A program made the translations under genes and the position numbers. Below are positions 25,869 through 35,168 of a stretch of 64,000 nucleotides of DNA, in pieces. The notes under the pieces were generated by a model that made no database searches, had not been told where the DNA came from, and saw only the letters and a program-made list of their open reading frames with translations. Numbering within the stretch: position 1 is the first letter of the stretch; every line of letters begins with the position of its first letter. The stretch is from JAUIAS01 sp030425395 (GTDB lineage Bacteria; Pseudomonadota; Alphaproteobacteria; Rhodobacterales; Rhodobacteraceae). The stretch lies in assembly GCA_043553855.1 (NCBI GenBank), contig CP121336.1, positions 1,984,001 through 2,048,000 of the forward strand, in the 5' to 3' direction.

Positions 25869-27193
25869 TGCAAACGCACTTTACACAAGATCAACTGAAA
25901 GATCCGGGCATTCAACGGGCGAATGAAATTCTGAGATCCTGCGTGCATTGCGGTTTTTGCACGGCGACTTGCCCGACCTATCAGGTTTTGGGCGATGAGT
26001 TGGACAGCCCGCGCGGACGGATTTACCTGATCAAGGATATGCTTGAGAACAACCGGACGCCGGACGAAAAGACCGTCAAGCATGTGGATCGCTGCCTGTC
26101 CTGCCTTGCGTGCATGACGACCTGCCCGTCGGGGGTGCATTACATGCATCTGGTCGATCATGCGCGGGAGTATATCGAAAAGAATTATGACCGGCCCCTG
26201 TCGGACAAGGCGTTGCGTTGGGTCTTGGCGCGGATTCTGCCCTATCCGATGCGGTTCCGGGTCGCCTTGCTGTTGGCAAAGATCGGCAAGCCGTTTGCGC
26301 CGCTGATCCCGGATGCGCGGCTGCGGGCAATGTTGGCGATGGCACCCAAGCGTATTCCGCCGGTATCGCGCAATGACGATCCGCAAAGCTTTGCGCCAGT
26401 GACAGAGAAGAAGATGCGTGTGGCGTTGATGACCGGTTGTGCACAGAAGGCACTGAACACCGATATCAACGATGCCACGATCAGATTGCTGACCCGATTG
26501 GGATGCGAAGTCGTGGTGGCCGAAGGCGCAGGGTGTTGCGGGGCGTTGACCCACCACATGGGCAAAGCTGACGAAAGCCATGCCACGGCGGCCAAGAATA
26601 TCCGTGCATGGACCTGCGAGATGGATGGTCAGGGGCTGGATGCCATCGTGATCAACACCAGCGGGTGTGGCACAACGGTCAAGGACTATGGCCACATGTT
26701 CCGCAATGACGGATTGGCGGCGGATGCTGCGCGGGTGTCTGACATAGCCATGGATATCAGCGAAGTCCTGATCAAGCTTGACCTGCCCGTGCCGGGTGTC
26801 AAACCGGGGCTGACGGTGGCTTATCACGCGGCCTGTTCGTTGCAACACGGCCAGCAGATCAAGGACCATCCGAAGACCTTGCTCAGGAAGGCAGGGTTCA
26901 CGGTTGTTGAACCGGCAGACAGCCATTTGTGCTGTGGTAGTGCCGGCACCTACAACCTGATGCAGCCCGAGATTTCGGCCAAGCTGAAGGATCGCAAGGT
27001 GCGCACCCTTGAGGCGCGCAATCCCGATGTGATCGCGGCTGGAAATATCGGTTGCATGATGCAGATCGGATCGGGGACCGAGGTTCCCATCCTGCATACG
27101 GTGGAATTGCTGGATTGGGCCACGGGAGGGCCAGTGCCGCCTGCCATGACAGAAGAGGGCAAGCGCGCCCCTGAGGTGCCTATTCTGCGCTAA
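25868..27193 (+). CDS. glcF: Glycolate oxidase iron-sulfur subunit GlcF
   Basis: 441-residue protein with two ferredoxin-type [4Fe-4S] motifs in the first 90 residues (CVHCGFCTATCPTY and CLSCLACMTTCPSG). Two CCG-type cysteine domains follow, visible as GAGCCGALTHHMG and HLCCGSAGTYNLMQ. It transfers electrons from the flavoprotein subunits to the quinone pool. Translationally coupled to glcE. The product glyoxylate feeds the glyoxylate and C2 pathways, relevant for use of phytoplankton-derived glycolate. Confidence 0.94.
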   Translation: MQTHFTQDQLKDPGIQRANEILRSCVHCGFCTATCPTYQVLGDELDSPRGRIYLIKDMLENNRTPDEKTVKHVDRCLSCLACMTTCPSGVHYMHLVDHAREYIEKNYDRPLSDKALRWVLARILPYPMRFRVALLLAKIGKPFAPLIPDARLRAMLAMAPKRIPPVSRNDDPQSFAPVTEKKMRVALMTGCAQKALNTDINDATIRLLTRLGCEVVVAEGAGCCGALTHHMGKADESHATAAKNIRAWTCEMDGQGLDAIVINTSGCGTTVKDYGHMFRNDGLAADAARVSDIAMDISEVLIKLDLPVPGVKPGLTVAYHAACSLQHGQQIKDHPKTLLRKAGFTVVEPADSHLCCGSAGTYNLMQPEISAKLKDRKVRTLEARNPDVIAAGNIGCMMQIGSGTEVPILHTVELLDWATGGPVPPAMTEEGKRAPEVPILR

Positions 27194-27304
27194 GGCGTGA
27201 AACGGCTGCGTTTGCGCCCAATTTTCGCCCCAAGCCAGAAATAGACCGTCACGTGTAGCCTTTGACGGGGTCTCCGTCGGGTAGGATCTGTGACGGAGGA
27301 AGAC

Positions 27305-28117
27305 GTGGCGCGACTGGTCTTGGCTTTGCTGATTGGACTTTGGCCGTTCATTGCGATGGGCCAAGATTCGCGGCTGGAGACATTGGGCACGCTTGCGTCG
27401 GGCCGCCAGTGGGAAGCGGTTGGGCGTCTGGATATCGGGGGCAAGGGATTTTGCACCGGTGCATTGATTGCACCCGATCTTGTCCTGACAGCCGCGCATT
27501 GCCTGTTTGACAAGAAAACGTCTGTGCGCATTGATCATGGCCAGATCGAATTTCTGGCCGGGCTGCGCAACGGGCGTGCTTCTGCACACCGGGCTGTGCG
27601 GCGCGCGGTCGTGCATCCAGAATATGAATACGGCGCGGAAGTGTCGGCGCAGCGCGTGCGCAACGATGTGGCGCTACTCGAGCTGCAACACCCGATCCGA
27701 AACACCACGATCGAACCATTTGTGACCGCAGCGCGTCCGCGACCCGGTGACGAGATTGGCGTGGTATCTTATGCCCATGATCGTGCAGAAGCGCCTTCGT
27801 TACAGAACGTCTGCAAGGTTTTGGCCCGGCAGGACGGGATATTGGTCACGTCGTGCAATGTTGATTTCGGATCCTCTGGCGCACCGATCTTTTCGTTTCG
27901 CAACGGCATTCCGCAGATCGTATCGGTGGTGTCGGCCAAGGCGCAGGTCGAAGGCCGCCAGGTTTCGCTTGGCACTGATCTGGATACGCCTCTGATCCGG
28001 CTGCATGCAGAATTGGACGCAGGCAAGGGGCATTACGTGTCCTCTGCCCCGGCTGTGCGCCGGTTGTCCGCAGGAAGCAGAAGCCGTGCTGGCGGCGCCA
28101 AATTCGTGCGCCCCTGA
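27305..28117 (+). CDS. Secreted trypsin-like serine protease (S1)
   Basis: Chymotrypsin-fold protease of about 270 residues. The catalytic triad is visible as LTAAHCLF (His, about residue 65), RNDVALLEL (Asp) and NVDFGSSGAPIF (Ser). A signal peptide ARLVLALLIGLWPFIAMG precedes the mature part, so it is periplasmic or exported. GTG 27305 is chosen because GGAGGA lies 5-6 bp upstream; a GTG 15 bp earlier would include the ribosome-binding site in the coding region. The cysteine pair around the His (FCTGALIAP, AAHC) suggests the usual disulfide. No inhibitor or substrate gene is nearby. Confidence 0.85.
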   Translation: MARLVLALLIGLWPFIAMGQDSRLETLGTLASGRQWEAVGRLDIGGKGFCTGALIAPDLVLTAAHCLFDKKTSVRIDHGQIEFLAGLRNGRASAHRAVRRAVVHPEYEYGAEVSAQRVRNDVALLELQHPIRNTTIEPFVTAARPRPGDEIGVVSYAHDRAEAPSLQNVCKVLARQDGILVTSCNVDFGSSGAPIFSFRNGIPQIVSVVSAKAQVEGRQVSLGTDLDTPLIRLHAELDAGKGHYVSSAPAVRRLSAGSRSRAGGAKFVRP

Positions 28118-28199
28118 GGGGCTTGAAACCGCTGATCATCTTTCCCATCTGATCTAACGAGGGTGCCGCATGGCGGGCCTTCGCGAAAACCGCCCGTCC

Positions 28200-28227
28200 C
28201 TTGAGGAGGGCATAAATCTCACATCGC
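28200..28227 (+). promoter_or_regulatory. Possible heat-shock promoter of hsp20
   Basis: CTTGAGG followed by CTCACATC lies 23-50 bp before the hsp20 start. It resembles an RpoH promoter in the -35 element, but the -10 element is weak compared with the clpB promoter in this window. Tentative. Confidence 0.25.
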
Positions 28228-28249
28228 TCAAGTTATGAGGATATGAATC

Positions 28250-28702
28250 ATGCGTAGTTTTGACCTTGCACCCCTGTATCGGGCCACCGTCGGTTTTGAT
28301 CAGATCGCCGATATCATGGACCGGGCTCTTGCCAGCGACGTTTCGCAATCGACCTACCCCCCTTACAACATCGAGAAAACCGCCGATGACGCGTATCGGA
28401 TTTCCGTGGCCGTGGCTGGATTTTCCGATGAAGATCTGAACGTGGAAGTGCGCGAGAACGCCTTGATCGTGTCGGCCAAGAAAACAGAAGATGACAGCGA
28501 CCGGACCTATCTGCATCGCGGGATTGCGACACGTGCGTTCGAACGTCGCTTCCAGCTGGCAGATCACGTGCGCGTGATTGGGGCCAGCCATGAGGATGGC
28601 ATGCTGCATATTGATCTCAAGCGGGAAGTGCCCGAAGCACTGAAGCCGCGCCGGATCGAGATCGCCCGCAGAGTAGGCGCGATCGAAGGCAAAGTGAACT
28701 GA
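28250..28702 (+). CDS. Small heat-shock protein Hsp20/IbpA family
   Basis: Alpha-crystallin-domain chaperone, 150 residues. The N-terminus MRSFDLAPLYRATVGFDQI and PPYNIEKTADDAYRISVAVAGF are typical of the class A rhizobial-type IbpA proteins; the domain ends with GMLHIDLKREVPE and the RRIEI C-terminal I-x-I anchor. It holds unfolded proteins for ClpB/DnaK, and clpB is in the same window. GAGGAT precedes the start codon. Confidence 0.93.
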   Translation: MRSFDLAPLYRATVGFDQIADIMDRALASDVSQSTYPPYNIEKTADDAYRISVAVAGFSDEDLNVEVRENALIVSAKKTEDDSDRTYLHRGIATRAFERRFQLADHVRVIGASHEDGMLHIDLKREVPEALKPRRIEIARRVGAIEGKVN

Positions 28703-28717
28703 CCCCATGAACGCAAG

Positions 28718-28771
28718 GCGCCGCCCAAAGGGGCGGCGCGCTGCAGGGGGCATTCTGTGCCCCCATTTTTT
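28718..28771. terminator. Double hairpin terminator between hsp20 and gabD
   Basis: Two stems in series: GCGCCGCCC/GGGCGGCGC (28718-28739) and GGGGGCA/TGCCCCC (28746-28764), the latter followed by ATTTTTTG. It terminates hsp20 on the plus strand and is positioned to act on convergent gabD transcripts as well. Confidence 0.85.
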
Positions 28772-28795
28772 GTTTGCTGTCACGCTGTCCGATGA

Positions 28796-30271
28796 TCAGA
28801 CCGACATGCAGATGTATTTCAGTTCGAGAAAATCCTCGATCCCGTGGTGGCTGCCTTCGCGGCCAAGGCCAGATTGCTTGACCCCGCCAAAGGGGGCGAC
28901 CTCGGTCGAGATGATGCCGGTGTTAACCCCGACAATCCCGTATTCCAGAGATTCGGCCACCTTGTAGACGCGGCTCAGATCCTTGGCGTAGAAATAGGCT
29001 GCAAGGCCAAAGATCGTGTCGTTGGCCATTGCGATAACGTCATCCACGCTCTCGAATTTGAACAATGGTGCCAGTGGACCAAAGGTTTCTTCCTTGGCGA
29101 CCTTCATGTCTTGCGTCACTCCGGTGACCACAGTGGGTTGAAAGAAGTTGCCGCCCAGATCATGCGCCGCGCCGCCGGTGAGAACTTCGCCACCCTTGGC
29201 CGTGACATCGCCGAGATGCTCCAGAACCTTGTCCACAGCGTCGCTGTTGATCAGCGGACCGGTGGTTACGCCTTCGGACAGGCCGTCACCGATGTTGAGC
29301 TTTTCCACAGCGGCTTTCAGCTTGGTTGCGAAGGCATCATAGACACCGGCCTGAACATAGATCCGGTTGGCGCAAACGCAGGTCTGGCCGTTGTTGCGGA
29401 ACTTGCACATCATCGCGCCTTCGACAGCGGCATCAAGGTCGGCATCGTCAAAGACAATGAACGGCGCGTTGCCGCCCAATTCCATCGAACACTTCATGAC
29501 CTGGTCAGCGGCCTGTCGCAAAAGGATTCGGCCGACTTCGGTGGATCCGGTAAAGGTTATTTTGCGAACGGCGGGGTTTTCACAGAATTCCTTGCCGATC
29601 TCGGACGATCGCGATGACGGGACCACGTTGAAGACGCCCGCCGGGATACCCGCGCGTTCGGCCAGAACGCCCATGACCAGCGCCGAAAGTGGTGTTTCGG
29701 ACGCGGGGCGCGCGACAAAGGAACACCCTGCAGCCAATGCCGGCGCGGCCTTGCGTGTAATCATCGCGTTGGGAAAGTTCCATGGCGTGATGGAACCCAC
29801 AACACCTACTGGCTGCTTCATGACCATGATGCGCTTGTCGCGCTGGTGGCCGGGAATGGTTTCGCCGTAGATGCGTTTCGCTTCTTCACCAAAGAATTCG
29901 ATGAACGACGCGCCGTAAGCGATCTCGCCCTTGGCTTCGGCGTGGGGTTTGCCCTGTTCAGCGGTCAGGATGGTGCCCAGATCATCTGCGTTTTCCATCA
30001 TGAGGTCGAACCACTTGCGCAATACGGCGGCGCGTTCCTTGCCGGTCCAGGCGGCCCAGTCTTTCTGGGCGGCTTCTGCAGCGGCGATGGCCATGCTCAC
30101 CTGATCGCGGCTTACATCCGCGACGTTCGCGATGACGTCACCCCGTGCCGGGTTCGTGACATCGAATGTGCCGTTGTCCCCATCGACCCACTTGCCGTTG
30201 ATATAGGCGCGGGTCTCCAACAAGGATGGGTCCTTCAATAGCGATTTAAGATCGGTCGTGGCGTCAAGCAT
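28796..30271 (-). CDS. gabD: NAD(P)-dependent succinate-semialdehyde dehydrogenase GabD
   Basis: Aldehyde dehydrogenase of 491 residues with ITPWNFPNAMITRKAAPALA, FTGSTEVGRIL, ELGGNAPFIVFDDADLD and catalytic cysteine in NNGQTCVCANRI. The motif set and length match GabD. It oxidises succinate semialdehyde to succinate, which is exactly the non-pyruvate product of HpaI, so it could complete the homoprotocatechuate route as well as serve 4-aminobutyrate use. Monocistronic by position. Confidence 0.9.
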   Translation of the reverse strand: MLDATTDLKSLLKDPSLLETRAYINGKWVDGDNGTFDVTNPARGDVIANVADVSRDQVSMAIAAAEAAQKDWAAWTGKERAAVLRKWFDLMMENADDLGTILTAEQGKPHAEAKGEIAYGASFIEFFGEEAKRIYGETIPGHQRDKRIMVMKQPVGVVGSITPWNFPNAMITRKAAPALAAGCSFVARPASETPLSALVMGVLAERAGIPAGVFNVVPSSRSSEIGKEFCENPAVRKITFTGSTEVGRILLRQAADQVMKCSMELGGNAPFIVFDDADLDAAVEGAMMCKFRNNGQTCVCANRIYVQAGVYDAFATKLKAAVEKLNIGDGLSEGVTTGPLINSDAVDKVLEHLGDVTAKGGEVLTGGAAHDLGGNFFQPTVVTGVTQDMKVAKEETFGPLAPLFKFESVDDVIAMANDTIFGLAAYFYAKDLSRVYKVAESLEYGIVGVNTGIISTEVAPFGGVKQSGLGREGSHHGIEDFLELKYICMSV

Positions 30272-30352
30272 ATTGTCTCCCCTCGCTTTTGACGTGCACA
30301 GGCAAACCAGTTGAGGCAGGCTTTGTCCATAGCCACATCAAGGAAGAAAATC

Positions 30353-31144
30353 ATGGAACTGGACGATGCCTATGCCAATGCTGCTTATATTCCGGATGCG
30401 GACGCCTTTCCACCACGGTGGAGCGGAGCGGCAGCCGCGTATCGTGCGGGTTTGGGCCTCCGGGCTGAATGCGACGTTTCCTATGGGGCCTCGCCGCGTC
30501 AGATCTATGATTTGTTCCATCCTGATGGGGCGTCGCGGGGATTGTTTGTCGTTGTGCACGGTGGCTATTGGCTGAAGTTCGACAAATCATACTGGTCGCA
30601 CCTCGCCGCTGGCATGGTGGATGCGGGATGGACGGTGGCCATGCCGTCCTATGATTTGTGTCCAGATGTGCGGATATCCGACATTACCGTGCAGATTTCC
30701 CGCGCCATCACGGCATTGGCAGAGCGCGTCGAAGGGCCGATCCTGTTGGCGGGGCACTCGGCGGGGGGGCATCTGGTGGCACGCATGGTTTGTCAGGGCG
30801 TCTTGCCGCCGCAAGTGGCCGCGCGTCTTGGGCATGTGATGCCGATATCGCCTGTGGCGGATTTGCGGCCGCTGCTCAGGACGTCGATGAATGATGCGTT
30901 CGGTATGAACGAACAGGATGCCGCCGCAGAAAGCCCAACCCTGATTTCCAACAGACACAACATTCCAGTAACCGTTTGGGTCGGGGCGGATGAAAGGCCC
31001 GTCTTTGTTGAGCAGGCGCGTGCGCTGGGGGCGGCCTGGGATGTGCCTGTTGTGATCGCGCCCGGCAAGCACCATTTCGACGTGATTGATTCGTTGACCG
31101 ACCCGCACGGCGAAATGGTGCAAAAACTGACGCAAACAGTCTGA
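30353..31144 (+). CDS. Alpha/beta hydrolase, kynurenine-formamidase-like
   Basis: 263-residue hydrolase with oxyanion-hole motif VVVHGGYWLKFDKSYW (HGGxW of the formamidase/carboxylesterase group), nucleophile GHSAGGH, and a C-terminal His in PGKHHFDVID. ATG 30353 has AGGAAG upstream, and the frame before it is not protein-like. It is divergent from gabD and followed by creatinase on the same strand. Bacterial arylformamidase-like hydrolases have this motif set, but without tryptophan-pathway neighbours the substrate is open. Confidence 0.8.
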   Translation: MELDDAYANAAYIPDADAFPPRWSGAAAAYRAGLGLRAECDVSYGASPRQIYDLFHPDGASRGLFVVVHGGYWLKFDKSYWSHLAAGMVDAGWTVAMPSYDLCPDVRISDITVQISRAITALAERVEGPILLAGHSAGGHLVARMVCQGVLPPQVAARLGHVMPISPVADLRPLLRTSMNDAFGMNEQDAAAESPTLISNRHNIPVTVWVGADERPVFVEQARALGAAWDVPVVIAPGKHHFDVIDSLTDPHGEMVQKLTQTV

Positions 31145-31308
31145 GCCGGTCGCAAACCGGTCTTGCCTGACGGGTGCTTCCACGGCAAATAGAGCGCGGG
31201 CCAAGGCGATGGCGTCGCCTTCATCCCACCAGCGATCTGCCGTGCGGATGCGCGCCTCATTCTTGTCCTGAACGCCGGGATGCTCCTATTCTTTTGGAGG
31301 GCAAGAAC

Positions 31309-32517
31309 ATGACCCAACGACCCGATATGTATCGTTTTCACAACGGAGAAAAGGCCGTACTGGCGTTTTCCGATGCAGAGTATGAAGCGCGTCTGCGCGG
31401 CCTTCGACGCAGCATGTCCGAGGCTGATCTGCATGCCGTGGTGCTTACGTCGATGCACAACATCGCGTATTACTCGGGCTTTCTCTATTGCAGCTTTGGT
31501 CGGCCATACGGAATGGTTGTGACGGCCAGCGAAGCCGTGACTATCAGTGCTGGCATCGACGCTGGTCAGCCTTGGCGGCGTAGCCACGGCGACAATATCA
31601 CCTACACGGATTGGCAACGTGACAATTTCTGGCGCGCAGTCCGTTCTGTCGCCGGAACCGGCAAGGCTGTCGGAATGGAAGCGGATCATCTCACCCTGAT
31701 CCAGCGCGACAAGCTGGAGGCATTTCTGGCACCGCAACGGGTGGCCGATATCGCCCCTGCCACAATGCAGCAACGCATGATGAAGTCTCCAGCCGAGTTG
31801 GACCTGATCCGGCACGGGGCGCAAGTGGCGGATGTCGGCGGGTATGCCATCCGCGATGCGGTGCGTGTCGGCGCGCGCGAAATCGACGTGGCCATGGCTG
31901 GACGGGACGCAATGGAGGCGGAGATCGCCAAACGTTTCCCGGATGCCGAATACCGCGATACCTGGGTCTGGTTTCAATCGGGGCTAAATACCGACGGCGC
32001 GCATAATCCGGTGACCGGCCGTGTTCTTGAGCGAGGCGATATTCTCAGCCTGAACACCTTTCCAATGATCTCAGGCTATTACACCGCGCTGGAGCGCACG
32101 ATGTTTGTGGGTGAAGTCGACGATGCATCACTTCGAATCTGGGAGGCAAACGTCGCCGCCCATGAATACGGAATGAGCTTGTTGAAGCCCGGCGTGACCT
32201 GCGCCGAAGTCACCCATGCGATCAATGCCTTCTTCGAGGAACGCGATCTGTTGCAATATCGGACCTTTGGTTACGGTCATTCCTTTGGCGTGCTGTCGCA
32301 TTTTTATGGGCGCGAGGCTGGCCTTGAGCTGCGCGAAGATATCGACACCGTGCTTGAGCCGGGTATGGTCATTTCTATGGAGCCGATGCTGACCTTGCCT
32401 GATGATGGGCCGGGTGCGGGTGGGTACCGTGAACATGACATTCTGATCATTACCGCCGATGGCAATGAGAACATCACGGGGTATCCTTATGGCCCTGCGT
32501 TCAACGTGGTTGGATAA
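31309..32517 (+). CDS. Creatinase (creatine amidinohydrolase), M24 fold
   Basis: Pita-bread-fold enzyme of 402 residues, the length of Pseudomonas creatinase and with the same characteristic segments: NIAYYSGFLYCSFGRPYGM, AGIDAGQPWRR, TWVWFQSGLNTDGAHNPV and TFGYGHSFGVLSHFYGREAG. These are specific to creatinase rather than to general Xaa-Pro peptidases of the family. It would hydrolyse creatine to sarcosine and urea. ATG 31309 is preceded by GGAGGG. No creatininase or sarcosine oxidase gene is nearby; a strong terminator follows. Confidence 0.87.
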   Translation: MTQRPDMYRFHNGEKAVLAFSDAEYEARLRGLRRSMSEADLHAVVLTSMHNIAYYSGFLYCSFGRPYGMVVTASEAVTISAGIDAGQPWRRSHGDNITYTDWQRDNFWRAVRSVAGTGKAVGMEADHLTLIQRDKLEAFLAPQRVADIAPATMQQRMMKSPAELDLIRHGAQVADVGGYAIRDAVRVGAREIDVAMAGRDAMEAEIAKRFPDAEYRDTWVWFQSGLNTDGAHNPVTGRVLERGDILSLNTFPMISGYYTALERTMFVGEVDDASLRIWEANVAAHEYGMSLLKPGVTCAEVTHAINAFFEERDLLQYRTFGYGHSFGVLSHFYGREAGLELREDIDTVLEPGMVISMEPMLTLPDDGPGAGGYREHDILIITADGNENITGYPYGPAFNVVG

Positions 32518-32555
32518 TTTCCGCTGGATATCCGACTAAATAGCTAGGATAAGAC

Positions 32556-32588
32556 CCTGCCGGATGATGTCATCCGGCAGGATTTTTT
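32556..32588 (+). terminator. Intrinsic terminator after creatinase
   Basis: Near-perfect 10-12 bp stem CCTGCCGGATGA/TCATCCGGCAGG followed by ATTTTTTCG, 40 bp after the creatinase stop. It ends only about 20 bp before the GTG start of fbpB, so fbpB transcription must start inside or ahead of the hairpin, or read through it. Confidence 0.85.
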
Positions 32589-32605
32589 CGTGCCGGAGTC
32601 GCGCC

Positions 32606-34279
32606 GTGACCGACAGCCACGACATCAGTGAACGCGCGCGAAAGCGCCGCCGCCGGGCACAGGGCGCGCCCGCGCTGGGCGTTGTGGCCTATACCGTGGC
32701 GGCGGCCTGTTTGTTGCCCATGGTTGCGGTGCTAGTCGGTGCGCTAAGCGGCGGGACCGATACGGTTGGACACCTGCTTGCCACGGTTCTTCCGGGATAT
32801 GTCGGCACGACGCTTTTGTTGGTGGTGCTGGTTGGGGTGGGCACAATGATTGTCGGGGTGGGCACGGCGTGGCTTGTCACGATGACAGTGTTTCCAGCAA
32901 AGCGGCTGCTTGAGATTGCACTGGTTCTTCCTTTGGCCTTTCCGGCCTATGTGCTGGCATATGCCTATACTTTTGTTCTGGATCACCCCGGTATCGTGCA
33001 AAGCAGCCTGCGATCGGTAACAGGCTGGGGCCCGCGCGATTACTGGTTTCCGGAAATCCGGTCGCTGGGCGGTGCGGCGTTGATGCTGATCCTCGTTCTT
33101 TATCCGTATGTGTATCTGCTGGCGCGCGCGGCGTTTCTCCAACAGAGTGCCACAGCTTTCCTCGCGGCACGGGCATTGGGCAAAAACGCTTGGGTGGCAT
33201 TCTGGCGGGTCAGTCTGCCGATGGCGCGCCCTGCAATTGCGGGTGGGGTTCTGCTTGCGATTATGGAAACCATCGCCGATTTCGGGACGGTAGCGTATTT
33301 CGGGGTGCAGACTTTTGCGACGGGCATTTACACCAGCTGGTTCTCTATGGCGGACCGCGCCGCGGCGGCGCAGCTTGCTGTATGCTTGTTGGCTTTTGCC
33401 CTGTTTCTCGCAATTCTCGAGCGCACGCAGAGAGGAGCCGCCAAGTATCATGACACCGGGAAACGCCAGCAACGTATGCCGCCTGACCGGTTGCGGGGTT
33501 GGCGGGCGGCCTTGGCGTTTCTGGCCTGTTTCCTGCCGGTTCTTCTGGGGTGCCTGTTGCCGGTCGCGGTTCTGCTGACCATGGGGATCGGCTCAGAACA
33601 GGATCTTCTGAGCCGACGCTACACCCGGTTCATCAGCAATTCGATCACGCTGGCTGCATCGGCTGCGGTGATAACATTGCTTGCGGCGATCGCGGTGGGG
33701 TTCTTTCAGCGATTGCGCCCCGGTCGCGGCGCGCAGGTCGCAGCCTATATCGCGCGCCTCGGCTATGCCGTGCCGGGCGGGGTGATCGCAGTGGGGCTGA
33801 TCGTGCCATTCGCAGCGTTCGACAATGCATTGGATTCGTGGATGCGGGCGCGTTTCGACTATTCCACCGGATTGTTGGTGACTGGATCAATCTGGTTGCT
33901 GGTCGGTGCCTATATGGTTCGGTTTTTGGCCGCGGCGCTGGGCGCATACGAGGGCGGGCAAAGCACCATTCACGCAAATATGGACGCCGCCGCGCGATCC
34001 CTTGGCCAGACGCCTCTGGGCACTTTGCGACGGGTGCATTTGCCGATGCTGACGCCCAGCCTTTTGACAGCTTTGCTGATTGTTTTCGTCGACGTGATGA
34101 AGGAACTGCCTGCGACGCTGATCATGCGTCCGTTCAACTATGACACGCTTGCCGTCCAAGCCTACAGACTGGCCAGCGACGAACGCCTTGAGGGCGCGGC
34201 AGTGCCGTCTCTGGTGATTGTCGCGGTAGGGCTGTTGCCGGTGATCCTGATCTGTCGGCAGGTTGGCCGGCGGTCCTGA
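32606..34279 (+). CDS. fbpB: Ferric iron ABC transporter permease FbpB
   Basis: Two-domain permease of 557 residues (two BPD_transp_1 modules in one chain), typical of FbpB/SfuB. Each half carries an EAA-type loop (ARALGKNAWVAFWRVSLPMARP and AARSLGQTPLGTLRRVHLPML); hydrophobic segments number about twelve. The C-terminal MKELPATLIMRPFNYDTLA is a family hallmark. GTG 32606 is chosen over an ATG at 32564 that lies within the upstream terminator. The periplasmic partner fbpA is 3 kb away on the opposite strand, and no ATPase gene is in the window. Confidence 0.88.
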   Translation: MTDSHDISERARKRRRRAQGAPALGVVAYTVAAACLLPMVAVLVGALSGGTDTVGHLLATVLPGYVGTTLLLVVLVGVGTMIVGVGTAWLVTMTVFPAKRLLEIALVLPLAFPAYVLAYAYTFVLDHPGIVQSSLRSVTGWGPRDYWFPEIRSLGGAALMLILVLYPYVYLLARAAFLQQSATAFLAARALGKNAWVAFWRVSLPMARPAIAGGVLLAIMETIADFGTVAYFGVQTFATGIYTSWFSMADRAAAAQLAVCLLAFALFLAILERTQRGAAKYHDTGKRQQRMPPDRLRGWRAALAFLACFLPVLLGCLLPVAVLLTMGIGSEQDLLSRRYTRFISNSITLAASAAVITLLAAIAVGFFQRLRPGRGAQVAAYIARLGYAVPGGVIAVGLIVPFAAFDNALDSWMRARFDYSTGLLVTGSIWLLVGAYMVRFLAAALGAYEGGQSTIHANMDAAARSLGQTPLGTLRRVHLPMLTPSLLTALLIVFVDVMKELPATLIMRPFNYDTLAVQAYRLASDERLEGAAVPSLVIVAVGLLPVILICRQVGRRS

Positions 34280-34301
34280 ATTATCGAGCCTACTCGGGCT
34301 C

Positions 34302-35168
34302 TCAGGCCGTCCACCATTTTTCAATCTCATCGTGGCTGATCCGGTCGGCGGGGCCAAGCCCCACGAGGACGGTTTTGTCCGTCTGCGCGCGTTTCGCCGA
34401 TACATAACGCCCTACGACGTGGACCTCATAGCCGCCGTCATCGGTCAGAATGAACCCCTTGAGCCGATAAAGACCTTCGGGTCGGGTTTCCAGCTTTTCG
34501 CCCATTGCGGCCCGGCTTATGGGGGCATCGCTTTCGTGATCCCAGGCGGCATAGGCGGGGTGCGGCGCGCTCGCACGGCCCAGCGGGCGCGGGATCAGGC
34601 CTGACAACAGCGGGGCGAGCGGCATGTCTCCGATTGCACGCGGCGTGCGCGCGCCCAATGCGCGGATGGCTTGGCCCAGATCGTCGGGCACCTCATCGGT
34701 TTTTGAGACAAGCACCATATCTCCGGCGGTGATCTGTTGGGTCACCTGTGGTCCGATTTGCGGATCGTTCATGACCTGCGATCCGTTCAGCCCGTCGACC
34801 ACCGTCAGGATGCCCGCGTATGACATGTCCGGTTCGGCGATTGCGGCATTCGCAATGGCCACCGGATCGGCCACGCCGCTGGCTTCGACAATCAGGTGAT
34901 CTGGACGCGGCTGCCGGTCAAGCACATCGCCAAGTGCCATGAACAGATCGGCCCCCATCGTGCAGCAAACACAACCATTGGTCAGCGCGATGGTGTCTTC
35001 GTCCCGTGACGCCAAAAGGGCCGCATCAATGTTGATCGCGCCGAAATCGTTCACGAGCACCAATAGCCGCATCCCGTGCGGTTCTGACAAAAGTCGGTTT
35101 ATCAGCGTGGTTTTCCCCGCGCCGAGATATCCCGACACGACTGTCATGGGCAGGGGAGGGAGTGTCAT
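34302..35168 (-). CDS. CobW/COG0523-family GTP-binding metallochaperone
   Basis: 288-residue G3E GTPase. Walker A is VVSGYLGAGKTTLINRLL, the metal-binding CxCC is TNGCVCCTMG, and the nucleotide-specificity loop SKTDEV follows, with a CobW C-terminal domain at the end (ETRPEGLYRLKGFI). COG0523 proteins deliver zinc, cobalt or nickel to client enzymes. The start ATG overlaps the stop of the amidohydrolase gene (ATGA), which suggests that the metal-dependent amidohydrolase is the client. Confidence 0.87.
   Translation of the reverse strand: MTLPPLPMTVVSGYLGAGKTTLINRLLSEPHGMRLLVLVNDFGAINIDAALLASRDEDTIALTNGCVCCTMGADLFMALGDVLDRQPRPDHLIVEASGVADPVAIANAAIAEPDMSYAGILTVVDGLNGSQVMNDPQIGPQVTQQITAGDMVLVSKTDEVPDDLGQAIRALGARTPRAIGDMPLAPLLSGLIPRPLGRASAPHPAYAAWDHESDAPISRAAMGEKLETRPEGLYRLKGFILTDDGGYEVHVVGRYVSAKRAQTDKTVLVGLGPADRISHDEIEKWWTA

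Noticed and set aside
25775..27616. 613-codon open frame on the minus strand opposite glcF and glcE
   Set aside because: Antisense shadow of the conserved glcF gene; composition is His/Arg/Gln-rich with no recognisable motif.
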